Shown: positions 12,290 to 23,734, numbered from the stretch's first letter. The stretch: 64,000 nt of DNA from Warburgia ugandensis (GCA_035236585.1 CP141130.1:79927944-79991943), one strand, 5' to 3'. The notes: generated by a model not told the origin, from the letters alone. Program-made: numbers and translations.

Positions 12290-12500
12290 GTTTCTCTGAT
12301 GGTAAGCCTTCAATGGCCTGACTAAGTGAGGCACTTCGAAGTTCAAGGACTAGGGAGTACAAGCTGCAATGAGTAGAAGAGCATACCTTACCCTTTTGTA
12401 AGGGAGTTACGTTGAATTAGTTATTGCTGGCAGTCAGGGTTGGTGACTTGTTCTTATGTGGGTAGTTGTATAAAACTCTAGAAACGGTGACTTCCCTAGT
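12290..12500 (-). promoter_or_regulatory. Conserved 5' flank of PELPK copy 2
   Basis: This block aligns with the flanks of the other copies and shares copy-3-type variants (+ strand ttcgaagttcaaggactagg and gctggcagtcagggttgg) not found upstream of copies 1 and 4. No definite core promoter element was identified. Confidence 0.45.
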
Positions 12501-12559
12501 TTGTTCACCTTCTTATCCACACAGCTAATGCAGATTACCATAAATAAATGGAACTCCTT

Positions 12560-13273
12560 AGCTTATAACTAACTAGAGAGAAATTATATGGTCTTAGTAC
12601 CTACAGATACACCTAAAAATGCATAGATGGTTCGTGATACCAACCATGCATTTTCTAGGATGTATCCGTCACGTATAGGTGATACGCCAAAATCATGGAT
12701 GACCCCAAGGCACTGTTTGCATAATCAGGGTTGAAATTTGCTTCCTACATTGATATAATCCTTTTTGCTCACACAGCCATGCACCAAAAAAACTCGTTCC
12801 TGCCAGTGATCCTAACTACTATTAGTCTAGACCAGAGAAAATAACCGTAAAAAATCTTGACTGAATGGAGGATTGAGAAAATATGCATCCAATGAGGAAA
12901 ATTACTGGGGCATTGCCAATTTAAGATTGATCTAGTTTTATATGGAAGTGAGTGTACAGGTTCAGATTAGGAATGGCAGCAGCAGCTAGTGTTATATTGG
13001 GCTCCATCTTTGGTTGATCTGATCCAACCATATATCTAATATCAGATCCCTAATGACATAGATATCGTGCAGATTGGACAATGTTAGCTTTGAATTAAAT
13101 GGCTTTTTAGTCATCAGTGTTAATGATGGAGACTTAGTATAAGTAGTACAAAAAAGCCTTTTAATTGGAAACATGATCATTCAATTATCAAGTTCCACGC
13201 AATCGGATATCTAACATGGGTCCTACTCCTATTAGATAGATGATTTATGGAAGATAGAGATTATATCAATTGG
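12560..13273. repeat. Distal 5' repeat block of unit 2
   Basis: Holds the same two recurrent segments as unit 1 (around 12,640 and 13,007). No coding sequence was seen. Confidence 0.6.
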
Positions 13274-13291
13274 GAAGATTATTGGAGCATT

Positions 13292-13438
13292 GAGTCCTGG
13301 CCTCCTATGGTGCAAGAAGGGGCTTCCAGGCTAGGTCGCCAATTCGAGGGTGTTGTTGGTTTGGGGTTATCTATAAAAACCCGCTGGCATACTCACAACA
13401 ACAACAACAACTTTAAAAAAAAAAAAGGAAGAGAGAGA
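13292..13438 (+). mobile_element. tRNA-derived SINE in unit 2
   Basis: The same element as at 3405-3543, with cattgagtcctggcctccta at the edge, a box B-like stretch and an A-rich tail. TSD copies are gaagattattggagcatt (13274-13291) and gaagattgttggcgcatt (13439-13456). The corresponding site in unit 3 (about 17,515) has no SINE. Confidence 0.65.
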
Positions 13439-13520
13439 GAAGATTGTTGGCGCATTATCTGTTTAAGGTTAGCTTGAAAAGATAAATGCTCTGGATTACC
13501 AATGACCTTTAGCCATTTGC

Positions 13521-13522
<2 letters not shown>

Positions 13523-13611
<89 letters not shown>
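13523..13611. repeat. (CT)n microsatellite
   Basis: About 44 CT dinucleotides in the 5' distal part of unit 2. The long Leu/Ser and Arg/Glu reading frames across it are artefacts of the repeat. Confidence 0.95.
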
Positions 13612-13614
<3 letters not shown>

Positions 13615-14073
13615 TTTCTTTTTCTTTTTGGAGAAAGAGGCACATAGTAATGCTGTCAATTGTACAGCAGACGTTGCAATTGCCTTTTTTCTGCCTTTAA
13701 ATTTTTATTTTTATGAATGACATTGAAAATATATTTTAGAAGAAAAAGCAAAAAAAATTTGCCTACGAGTTGGAGAGTACAAAGTACAATAAGAAAATTT
13801 TCATTAAGCCTTGTTTACAATTGTTCTGGTTGGGTATCATATTTTAGAACTTTTTCATTATGATCACATTGTCAATTTGGTTAATATTTCCTTTTCGTGT
13901 ATATTGTCAAATAATCATTGGTCCATTGATCTCTTTTTATATTGTACAATCATTTTTCTACTAGTTTCATTGTTGAGAATACCCTTTAGATCAATAGTAG
14001 CAACATAAACAAATAGATTAATGGATGCAAATTTTTTTGGAAAATACGTTTTTGACAGTGTTATAGGAAGAAA

Positions 14074-14074
<1 letters not shown>

Positions 14075-14145
<71 letters not shown>
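14075..14145. repeat. (TG)n(GA)n compound microsatellite
   Basis: A TG run of about 33 bases passes directly into a GA run of about 39 bases. Units 1 and 3 have GA-type or short gag runs at the equivalent position. Confidence 0.9.
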
Positions 14146-14147
<2 letters not shown>

Positions 14148-14859
14148 AATAGGAGTTGGATTTTCTAACGAATTTCACTGTCTTTGTTGCTACAGTCTAG
14201 AGAAGAGGGACGTTGTTGGGTATTGGAAAGTTGATGTGCCCTTTCTCCGTATGTTTTTCCTTTTTCGTTAAGATAGGGTGACATTAGTTTGTAATTGTCT
14301 CTCTTTCCTTTTATCTTTGCTATTAAGGCACACCTAGTTATATATAAAATACTAAAAATTACTATGGGCAGAAGAAATAGTAATCCCGATTGAGGAATTT
14401 CTAAAATGCCCATTTTGTCTCCGTGTATGTACAATCATCATGGTCTACACATTTCTCAACTTTTTATCTTTCTTTTTTATAATTAATGCGTTCAAGGAGG
14501 CTCTAGAATTGCTATCTCCAACACTCACAAATGAAAAAAGAAATGATAAGATTTGAAACTTCAACATTCAAAAACAAACGGATAAACGTCTGTAAGATGA
14601 AAAGTTGGAGAAAACCAAGAGTTTGATGAATATATCATGTTAATGCTACAATTTCGCAAAACAATATCGCTTTGTAAAACCAAGTTATAAAAACATTTAT
14701 TATCACAAGAAGAGCCTGAATGACGTTACATATACACAACAAGGAAAAATATAAAATCACGCCCTCACAAAGAATAACCTCACAAATACAGCAAATAACT
14801 ACACGTAACAATGTCACTGCCTTACGCATATAAGAGCTGCACAACGTACATTACATGAC

Positions 14860-15288
14860 ACAGCCCGATATAGCTTATACTATGAATGAAGTATGTCGAT
14901 TCATGCAAGAACCGATGCATGAAGATCGTCAAGAGGATATTGCACTACCTTAGATTGGATATTCATCTCCAAATCCAATCCCCCCCATATCCATGCCTTT
15001 AGTGATGCAAACTGGGCAACATTAATCGACGATCCACTGGTGGGCTCCTTAATTTCTTGGAACCCATTCTCATCTCTTGGTTAGCACATAATCTGAGCAG
15101 CGTGGCCCACTTGCCCACTGAATCCTAATATAGAGCACTAGCTGGGTCAATGGACGAGATCATCTGGCTGCAATCTCTATTGCACCAGTTCGGCGTTAAA
15201 ACTTAAGAGCCCCTACATACCTTACTGCCAATCCACTGTTTCATGTGCACACAAAAGATATTGAGGTGGACTTTCATTTTTTGCGATC
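14860..15288 (+). mobile_element. Decayed Ty1/copia RT-RNase H fragment in unit 3
   Basis: Frames give MNEVCRFMQEPMHE (RT end), HAFSDANW, then YRALAGSMDEIIWLQSLLHQ and LTANPLFHVHTKDIEVDFHF. It has the same extent as the unit 2 copy, with an internal difference near 15,070-15,100. Broken by stops, so not functional. Confidence 0.85.
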
Positions 15289-15399
15289 TAATGGCCCACA
15301 AACTATGATTTCTATGCACAAAGGGTCTGGTCGCTGTTATACTTACCAAGCCATTATCTACAGCCATATTTGAATTTCATCATGACATATTAAGACTGA

Positions 15400-16037
15400 T
15401 CTCACGAGATCACGCAACGAAGACAACGTTTTCTGCACGGCCAGTCCAAATACAACCTACAAAATAAATGGTCTGGATCACCAAAATAACAGTATCTGTA
15501 TATAAATCTCTATTTTGATTTAGCGGCACAAATAACAAAATTTCATACACCAAAATTCTCATCCCTTAAGAAATGGAAAAGAACCATAATAAGTTTTCAT
15601 CGAAATGAAAATTAGGATCATCCAGTTGTTGAGAAGATTATTGGACCATCGCCAATTACGGTTAGCTTGGAAGATGAATGCTACAAAACAATATCTAAAG
15701 ACAACCAAGTTTTTGGACTTAATCATTTACTACGAAACCAAAGCATGCATGAACAACATTTCGTGTACGCACCATAAGAAACATTATAAATCACTTTCTT
15801 ACACATAGAATCACCTCACAAATCTTCAAAAAGGCGACATAACAATGTTACAATGAACAAATTCAAAGCCCCTAATACATATCAAATGCTAAAAAGAAAC
15901 ACGAAGTGCTCCTCGAGATGGCCTTCAGAATTGAGTTTGACATAGTAAAATTAGATGCAGTTCTACAGCTGTGGTAGTTTATTGAATAGAAACCACGAGG
16001 TTGCACCATATAAAATTATATATGGTCTAGGAATGGA
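15400..16037. repeat. Conserved 3' flank of unit 3
   Basis: Aligns with the flanks of the other units. Close to the stop codon it carries unit-4-type variants (aatacatatcaaatgctaaa, atataaaattatatatgg). Confidence 0.7.
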
Positions 16038-16505
16038 CTATGGTTTAGATGGAATTGAGGAGATTGTAGGCAAGTGAACTTCAGGCAGTGATGGGAGGTT
16101 AACCTTAGGAAGAGGAGGGATTTCTGGCAAATGAGTCTCAGGCAATTTGGGCACATCAACCTTCGGAACATCCGGCAAATGGGTCTCAGGCAGTTTGGGC
16201 ACATCAACCTTCAGAACAGCCGGAATTTCCGGTAAATGGCTCTCAGGCAATTTGGGCATTTCAACTTTTGGAACTTCGGGCAAATGAGGCACTTCCACCT
16301 TAGGGAAGCTGGGCAAATGAGCTTCAGGCAATGGGTGCAGATCAAACTTGGGAAGGGAAGGAACTTCTGGCAAGTTTGGCTTCGGAAGTTCGGGTATCTT
16401 GGGTTCAGGAACGTCAACATGACTTCGAGCAGCAAAACATGCATCAGTGCTCAAGAATGTCATATGAACGAGAACTGGTAAGAGAAACAATCTGAGAGAA
16501 GACAT
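16038..16505 (-). CDS. Secreted PELPK-type proline-rich repeat protein, copy 3
   Basis: Single exon, 155 residues. The signal peptide is residues 1-25 (MSSLRLFLLPVLVHM start, cleavage after ACFA), the most diverged of the four. The mature repeats keep the PELPKPNLPEVPSLPK opening and the VPKLPETHLPDVPKVD blocks, and the protein ends SSIPSKP. The frame is open upstream to a TTG at 16529 but has no ATG, so the ATG at 16505 is chosen. The 5' half groups with copy 2, while the 3' end and 3' flank group with copy 4 (shared atataaaattatatatgg just past the stop on the + strand). A secreted, wall-associated product is inferred. Confidence 0.9.
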   Translation of the reverse strand: MSSLRLFLLPVLVHMTFLSTDACFAARSHVDVPEPKIPELPKPNLPEVPSLPKFDLHPLPEAHLPSFPKVEVPHLPEVPKVEMPKLPESHLPEIPAVLKVDVPKLPETHLPDVPKVDVPKLPETHLPEIPPLPKVNLPSLPEVHLPTISSIPSKP

Positions 16506-16720
16506 ATTTCTATGATGGTAAGCCTTCAAATGGCCTGCTTAAGTGAGACACGTCGAAGTTCAAGGACTAGGAAGTGCAAGCTGCAGCGAGTAGAAGAGCA
16601 CACCTTGCCCTTTTGTAAGGAAGTCGGGTAGAATGAGTTTTTGCTGGCAGTCAGGGTTAGCGACTTGTTTTTCTGCGGTTCTTGCATTTAAATCTATAAA
16701 TAGGTGACTTCCGTCGTTTG
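16506..16720 (-). promoter_or_regulatory. Conserved 5' flank of PELPK copy 3
   Basis: This block is homologous to the other upstream blocks. On the minus strand a TATTTATAG stretch near 16,694-16,702 is the best TATA-like sequence in any of the four flanks. It lies about 190 bases before the ATG and is changed in the other copies, so it is only a candidate. Confidence 0.4.
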
Positions 16721-16759
16721 TTCACCTTCTTATCCATACAGCTAATGCAGATTACCATA

Positions 16760-17520
16760 AATAAATGGAACTGTTAGCTTATATCAAAGTTGAGAGAAAT
16801 TCTATGGTCTTATTACCTACCGATGTACCTAAACATGCATACATGGTTCGTGATACCAACCATGCATTTTCTAGGATGTATACGTCATGTATAGGTGATA
16901 CGCCAAAATCATGGATGATTCTAAGGCACCGATTGCATAATCGGCGAAAAAATTTGTTACCTACATTGATTTAATCCTTTCTGCTTACACAGCCAAGCAC
17001 CAAAAATTTGGTTCCTTCCAGTGATCCTAACAACTATTGTTCTAGACCAGAGGAAATAAACGTAAAACATCTTGACTGAAAGGAGGATTAAGATAGTATG
17101 CGTCCAATAAGGAAGATTATTGGGCCATTTCCAAATTAAGGTTGATCTCATTTTATTTGGGAGTGAGTGTACATGTTCTGATTAGGGATGGCGGCGGCGG
17201 CCACTGTTATATTGGGCTCCATCTTTGGTTGATCTGAACCAACCATCTAGTATCAGATCCCCGATGACATAGATATCGTGCAGATTAGACAATGTTAGCT
17301 TTGAATTAAATGGGTTTTTAGTCATCAATATTAATGATGGAGACTTAGTATAAGTAAAATAATTCGTGCTAGAAAAAAAGAAAGAAAGAAAAAGGCCTTT
17401 TAGTTGGAAACACGATCATTCAATTAGCAAGATTTCACCCAATCAGATATCTAACATGGGTCCTACTCCTATTAGATGGATTGATTTATGGAAGATCGAT
17501 AGAGGTCATATAATTGGAAG
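16760..17520. repeat. Distal 5' repeat block of unit 3
   Basis: Contains the two recurrent segments near 16,857 and 17,216. It ends at a SINE-free site (aattggaaggataatccgtc), where units 1 and 2 carry the SINE. Confidence 0.6.
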
Positions 17521-18155
17521 GATAATCCGTCTAAGGTTAGCTTGAACAGATGAATGCTCCAGATTACCAATATGCTTTATACCATTTCCTAAGAAGATTA
17601 GCCACGTCCAAAAGTATATAAAGCAAAATAGAAACTTGAATAAATTATAAGAGCAAAGACATGAAACAAGTCATTTAACTTATTCTAAAATTTCAGAAAG
17701 GCAACAAAGTAAATGGGAAATGGAGAGAAGTTTACATTTTAAAATAATGAGGTGATTTATATGACAAAGCTCATGTTTTACTCTATATGTTTCTTTCTCT
17801 ATTTTTTTTTTCTTTTTTGGAAAAAGAATTACATAGTAATGTTGTCAATTGCATGTATAGCAAATATTGGGATCCCTTTCAAGTTGTCTTTTATTTATTT
17901 TATTTTTTTAATGAATGGCAGTGTAAATATATTTTAGAAGAAAAAGGAAAATTTTAATTTACCTATGAGATGGAGAATACAACACGTATATTGCATGATA
18001 AAAAGCGGGCCAAGATTTTGTGTTTGGGGGCGGGGGTTGGGCTTTTTGCCTTTAGAGTGACAATTTTCAATCAGAAAAGCATTAATAAGAAAATTTTCGT
18101 TAAGCCTCTACAGTTGCTCTTGTTGACAATATCCCCCATATCCATAGCCTACTCT

Positions 18156-18334
18156 TCTCATTCTTTGAACGATCAATTCCATTCATCTAATTTGCCTCGC
18201 CCAAAGATGGGCGGGTTCCAATAATCTGTTGGAGTTCTCTAATTTTTAAGAGGTCTTCAAATTTTGAGATTCTTGAAACCATCCATCTTTGGAGGTGACA
18301 AATCCGATAAATAGAATGGATCATTAAAAAAATG
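18156..18334. mobile_element. Foldback MITE in unit 3
   Basis: Inverted arms related to the element at 6853-7120: left ccattcatctaatttgcctc with aaagatgggcgggttcc, and right, read in reverse, ccattctatttatcggattt with aaagatggatggtttc. It is shorter than the unit 1 copy. It occupies the equivalent part of its unit. Confidence 0.55.
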
Positions 18335-19006
18335 AAAAGAGTGGGTCTTTCTGCACGAGAGAGATAATAAGATTTGGATTTTCTGAAGAATTTTACTATC
18401 TTTGTTGCTACATATCCGGAGAAAAGGAACGTTGTTGGGTATTGGAAAGTAGATGGCCAGTTTTTCTGTTACTTTTTCTTCATATTTTTCCTTTGTCGTT
18501 AAGATAAGGTGTCATTAGTTTGTAACTGTCTTTCTTTTCCTTCTTCTTTGCTTTTTGGACTCAACTAGTTATGAATAAATAACTAGAAACTAATAGAGTA
18601 GAAGCAATAGCCTTGCCGATTTAGGAATTTCTGCGATTTAAGGGAAGACAATTGCATCTGCTGACCCACGATGGCTCCGCTATCTGTACAATGATTGTGA
18701 TCTACACATTTCTTTACGTTTTTTTCTAGTGATAGTAACGAGTTCAAGGCTCGCGGAAAAGGATAAACGTCTGTATGATAAAAAGATGGAGAAAACCAAG
18801 AGTACTTGATGAAATATAACGTTAATGCCACAATCTGGCATAACAATATTGAAAAGCAAAACCAACTTATGGAAATATTAATTATTACAAGAAAAGCCTG
18901 GACGTACACTACATGTACACCACAAGGAAATTTATAAAATCACAAACTCACAAAGAATAACCTCACATACCCTGCAAAAAACGCTAAGTAAAAATGCTAC
19001 TTCCTT

Positions 19007-19165
19007 AGTTGAATTTATTTAACCGCACATCTTAAGCATTTTTGTTGGCAGATCTTGTGTGATGTCTTATGATATGTGTCATATGTTCTGTGATATTTTT
19101 TTATGATATCTGAGATATGTGATATATGTTTTGTGATATTTTTGGTGATATTTGAAATATATTTA
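19007..19165. repeat. ATATC-rich repeat related to 62,130
   Basis: Begins gaatttatttaaccgcacat, the same as the left end of the element at 62,130, and continues with repeated gatatc/gatatt words. Only one end can be seen here. Confidence 0.5.
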
Positions 19166-19211
19166 TACATAGAACCGCAGAAAATATTGTATGGACCCTA
19201 TAATACATCAC

Positions 19212-19660
19212 ACGACACAGCTCGGTGTAGCTTTTGCTATAAATAAAGTATGTCAATTCATGCAAGAACCTATTGATGATCATTTCACGGTCGTCAAGAG
19301 GATATTGCACTATCTTGGGAATACATAATGTATTGGATTATTCATCTCCAAATCCAATCACGTCCAGATCCATGCCTGTACTGATGCAAACTGGCAAGAT
19401 TAATCGATGATGGGAGATCAACTGGTGGGTCCCTGAGTTTCTTCTAACCCAATCTCATCTCTAGGTCAGCACATAAGTAGAGCAGCGGGGTCCACTTGTC
19501 CGCTGAGTCTGAATATAAAGCACTAGCAAGTTCAATGGAAGAGAGCATCTGGTTGCAATCTCTATTGCACCGCTTGGGCGTTAAAACTTGGATCCCCCAA
19601 AGCTGTGTTGTGATAACTGAGGGGCTACGTACCTTAAATAATGCTTTTGATGAATAAGAA
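19212..19660 (+). mobile_element. Decayed Ty1/copia RT-RNase H fragment in unit 4
   Basis: The clearest of the three copies. It reads QEPIDDHFTVVKRILHYLG (RT end), ACTDANW, SEYKALASSMEESIWLQSLL and, in another frame, KLCCDN then GATYL, all diagnostic of copia RNase H. Frameshifts and stops break the frame. Confidence 0.88.
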
Positions 19661-19689
19661 CTCCTTTTAACTGCTAAGATGATCATGCA

Positions 19690-20590
19690 ATAGGCATCAT
19701 ATTTCTAGCGATTGGAGATCTGACATGAATCTTCTGAGATGGTCGGTTGGGATGCACCATGCAAGAATGGGCGTGCCTCCTCGTATTATCACGAGGTTAC
19801 TTAAACCCTACAGAAGCATTCCTCTTTGAAGGTTAGACAAGAAAAGTCTTTTCCATTTCTATAATCCTAACCTTCCGAACTATTGAAGATTTTTACCAAG
19901 GCATTCTTGAACTTTCTGGAGCGTCTATTTTTGTCTATGGTATAGCAAGATCATGTAATGAAGACAACTTTTGTTGCATGGCCAGTCCAATTACTACCTT
20001 GAAAATAAATGGTCTGGATCATCAAAATCTCTGCAGCTGTATATAAATCTGTATTTTGTTTTAGCAGCACAAATAACAAAAATACCATACAGCAAAATTG
20101 TCATCCCTTCAGAAAATGGATCTTAAGTTGGAAAAGAACCCTAATTAGTTTTCATCAAACGGAACATTAGGATCATCCATTAGTTGAGAAGATTATTGGA
20201 CCATCGCCACTTACGATTAGCTAGGAAGATGAGTGCTGCAAAACAATAACTAAAGACAAAACCAAGGTTTTGGACTAAATCATTTAGTACAAAACCAAAG
20301 ATGTACTACATTTCATACACGCGCCAAAAGGAAAATTATAAATCAGTCTCTTATAAATAGAATCACCTCACAAATCAACAAATAAAGCGGCATAACAATG
20401 TTAAAACGAACAAATTCAAAGCCCCTAATACATATCAAATACTAAAAAGAAACACTAAGTGCTCCTCCAGATGGCCTTCAGAATTGAGTTTGACACAATA
20501 AACTTAGATGTAGTTCTACTGCTGTGATAGTTCATTAAACAGAAACCATCAGGTTGCACCATATAAAATTATATATGGACTAGGAATGGA
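19690..20590. repeat. Conserved 3' flank of unit 4
   Basis: Aligns with the other 3' flanks. The first part (19,690-19,900) is shared only with unit 1. Units 2 and 3 lack it and pass almost directly from the copia relic to the common flank. Confidence 0.65.
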
Positions 20591-21058
20591 CTACGGTTTA
20601 GATGGAATAGAGGGGATTTTGGGCAAGTGAACTTCAGGCAGTGATGGAAGGTCAACCTTAGCAAGAGGAGAGATTTCTGGCAAATGGGTCTCAGGCAATG
20701 TGGGCACATCAACCTTTGGAACATCCGGTAAATGGGTCTCGGGCAGTTTGGGCACATCAACCTTGGGAACAGCCGGAATTTCCGGTAAATGGCTCTCAGG
20801 CAATTTGGGTACTTCAACTTTCGGAACTTCTGGCAAATGAGGCACTTCTACCTTAGGGAAGCTGGGCAAATGAACTTCAGGCAATGGGGGCAGATCGACC
20901 TTGGGAAGGGAAGGAACTTCTGGCAAGTTGGGCTTCGGAAGGTCGGGAATCTTGGGTTCAGGAATGTCGAGAAGACTTCGAGAAGCAAAACATACTTCAC
21001 TGCTCAAGATTGTCATGGTAAGGAGAGCTGGTAAGAGAAAGAATCGGTGAGAAGACAT
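20591..21058 (-). CDS. Secreted PELPK-type proline-rich repeat protein, copy 4
   Basis: Single exon, 155 residues. The signal peptide is residues 1-25 (MSSHRFFLLPALLTM start, cleavage after VCFA), almost identical to copy 1. The mature region opens RSLLDIPEPKIPDLPKP and continues with the standard LPEVP, VPKLPESHLPEIP and VPKLPETHLPDVP blocks. One block has changed to VPTLPETHLPEISPLAK, and the C-terminus ends PKIPSIPSKP. The N-terminus and 5' flank match copy 1, while the 3' end and 3' flank match copy 3. It is the last intact member of the array. The reading frame is intact. Function is inferred as for the other copies. Confidence 0.9.
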   Translation of the reverse strand: MSSHRFFLLPALLTMTILSSEVCFASRSLLDIPEPKIPDLPKPNLPEVPSLPKVDLPPLPEVHLPSFPKVEVPHLPEVPKVEVPKLPESHLPEIPAVPKVDVPKLPETHLPDVPKVDVPTLPETHLPEISPLAKVDLPSLPEVHLPKIPSIPSKP

Positions 21059-21280
21059 GTTTGTATGATGGTAAGCCTTGAAATGGCCTGATCAAGTGAG
21101 GCACTTTTAAGTTCAAAGATTAAGAAGTGCAAGCTACAATGAGTAGAAGAGCACACCTTGCCCTTTTGTAAGGGAGTTACGTTGAATGAGTTTTTGCTCT
21201 AGTCATGGTTGGTGACTTGTTTATCGAGGGTAGTTGTGTAAAACTCTAGAGATAGGTGACTTCCCTAGTTCGTTCACCTT
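21059..21280 (-). promoter_or_regulatory. Conserved 5' flank of PELPK copy 4
   Basis: Nearly identical to the flank of copy 1 over about 200 bases although the two genes lie 18.6 kb apart with copies 2 and 3 between them. The likeness ends near 21,230. No clear TATA box was seen. Confidence 0.5.
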
Positions 21281-21289
21281 CTTATGCAT

Positions 21290-22420
21290 ACAGCTAATGT
21301 AGATTTCCTTAAATAAATAGAACTCCTTAGTTTATAACAAAGTAGAAAGAAATTATATGTTCTAGAGCTGACAGATGCACCTAAACATGCATAGATGGTT
21401 TGTCATACCAACCATGCATGCATTTTCTAGGATATATACGTCACGTATAGGTGATAATCCAAGATCATGGATGGTCCTGAGGCATTGGTTGCGTAATTGG
21501 GAATGAAATTTGTTACCTCCATTGATATAATCCCTTCTGCTCATATAGCCAAGCACCAAAATCACCTTCCTTCTAGTGATCCTAACGACTTCTAGTCTAG
21601 ACCAGAGAAAATAACTGTAAGAATTCTTGACTGAACGGAGGATTAAGATCATATGCGTCCAATGAAGAAGATTATTGGGGCATAGCCAATTTAAGGTTGA
21701 TCTCATTTTACTTGGGAGTGAGTGTACGTGTTCTTGTGACTGATAGCAGCAAGCAGTCACTGTTATATTAGGCTCCATCTTTGGTTGATTTGAACCAACC
21801 ATCTAATAGCTGATCCCTAATGACATGGACATCGTGCAGATTGGAAAATGTTAGCTGTGAATTAAATGGGTTTTTAGTAATCAATATGAAGGGCACTTAT
21901 ATTGATCTAAACCATTCAGGGAAAAAGAATTAATGTTCTAATGGCTCCCTTAATAGACCTCTTGTTAGGTCAACTTTTCAGATGTTGTCAATTGTGTTAA
22001 AAGGCATTCCTATGCGGAAGAACCCTAGATCCATTTGGACATGCTTTCGGTTGTTTTGTCTACAATCAAAGCGTATGGTCGGATAATAGAACCATCAGAT
22101 TGGTATTATTTGGTGACTAATGGGAATCCTTCAGATGGATGGTTGAAGTGGGGCCAATGTGAAAATTGGACATACCTCACTGTGCAACGCGCGATAAGGT
22201 CCCACCAAACGAAACTCCTTCGAGCTCTTTATATTCGTGGCAATTTTTAGATAGGAAAGAATGCTCCAGTAGCGTGCACCTCAATAATAATACAACAAGG
22301 CGCAGCCACTGTTATATTGGTCTCATCTTTGGTTGATCTAAACCATCCATCTAATAGCAGATTTCTCGTGTTATAGATATTGCCCAGATTGTACAATGTT
22401 AGCTTTGAATTAAATGTATT
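21290..22420. repeat. Distal 5' block of unit 4 with an extra repeat
   Basis: Carries the two recurrent segments near 21,410 and 21,772, then an unshared stretch (about 21,890-22,290) with no recognised homology. A second, more diverged copy of the ggctccatctttggttgat segment follows at 22,318. No gene was seen. Confidence 0.5.
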
Positions 22421-22657
22421 TTGAGTAGGGGTGTTAACAAGAACTGAAGAATCAAAGAGAATTAGACCCAAAAACTAGATTCTAGTCCTTTTAGTTAGAG
22501 CCTTGGTCAAGTTCCAATTCTTTGCTAATTCTAACTTTATTTCAAAAGAATTGGATCTGGATTGAAAACCAAATCACTATATTATAATAGCATTACTACC
22601 TTCTACTCAACTTTGGTTTAATTAAGGATAATTTAGTCTTTAGGTCAATTTTTATAA

Positions 22658-23273
22658 GACTAAAGATGCCCTCAACATAAAATTGTTGCCAATAAGTTAT
22701 TGTAGGGTAAATTTGTTGCTTTCACAATTCACTGAATAGAAGGTTTTGCACAACTTAGAGCATTTTATTTGGTCTTTTTGTGTTTCAATTCAAAGAGTGG
22801 ATATTCTTTTCTATTTTAACCCACATTGCTAGTTCGATTGCTAGAGTTGGTGGCTTATCTTATTAGATTTGATATACTATGCTTAGTTGGATGATGGTAC
22901 TACCTTAGTTTGTTTATACTTTCTTAATTGACATATAATTATTATGGGTAATTGTAATAGCTTGAGACTAAAGATGCCCTCAACATAAAATTGTTGCCAA
23001 TAAGTTATTATAGGGTAAATTTGTTGCTTTCACAATTCTCTGAATAGAAGGCTTTGCACAACTCAGAGCTTTTTATTTGGTCTTTTTGTGTCTCAATTCA
23101 AAGAGTGGGTATTCTTTTCTGTTTTAACTCACATTGCTAGTTTGATTGCTGGAGTTGGTGGCGTACCTTTATTAGATTTGATGTACTATGCTTAGCTGGA
23201 TGATGTTATTGCCTTAGTTTGTTTATACTTTCTTAATTGACATATACTTATTATGGTTAATTGTAATAGTTTG
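22658..23273. repeat. 308-bp tandem duplication
   Basis: Two adjacent copies (22,658-22,965 and 22,966-23,273) start agactaaagatgccctcaac and end attgtaatag. They differ by scattered substitutions, so the duplication is not very recent. No ORF or transposon motif was recognised in it. Confidence 0.85.
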
Positions 23274-23734
23274 TCTTTATTGATATATTCAAGAGTATGA
23301 GTTTCTACGTTCGTGTACAATTAAAGAACTAAACTTTAAATTTTGAATTGTTTTGCCTTAAGATTGGTCTGTGACTATGCACGAATGATATCTAGTCTTA
23401 AGTAAGCACACACACACAAAAAAAATTAAAAAAAGAGTGTATTAAGTGAGCATGCTTGAAAGCTATATAGATTATTGAATAATTATCATAGATGTGGTAC
23501 TTTGAATAAATTTACATGTGTAGCCTATGTTATCATGAGACTAATTTTTACCATGATTTGACTTGTATTTTTTTTCTAATTAGTTCCAGAGATAATATAT
23601 CTCACTAGTATTTTAGGTTGTTACATTAATGCTCATGTTTTAGAGTAACTTAGTATGGTGTGCATCTGTTTTTTTAGGAAGCATGTGCAAGCCCATGAAG
23701 TAGTTAACCTCCCATACATATAGGCCTTCTTCAA

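Noticed and set aside
12290-12346. Longer starts for PELPK copies 2 and 3 (12,346 and 16,529)
   Set aside because: Both are TTG codons in open upstream sequence. The ATG before the signal peptide is conserved in all four copies.
13393-13720. Arg/Glu and Ser/Leu repeat proteins across (CT)n runs (also at 42,857-43,202 and 50,988-51,311)
   Set aside because: Microsatellite translation artefacts.
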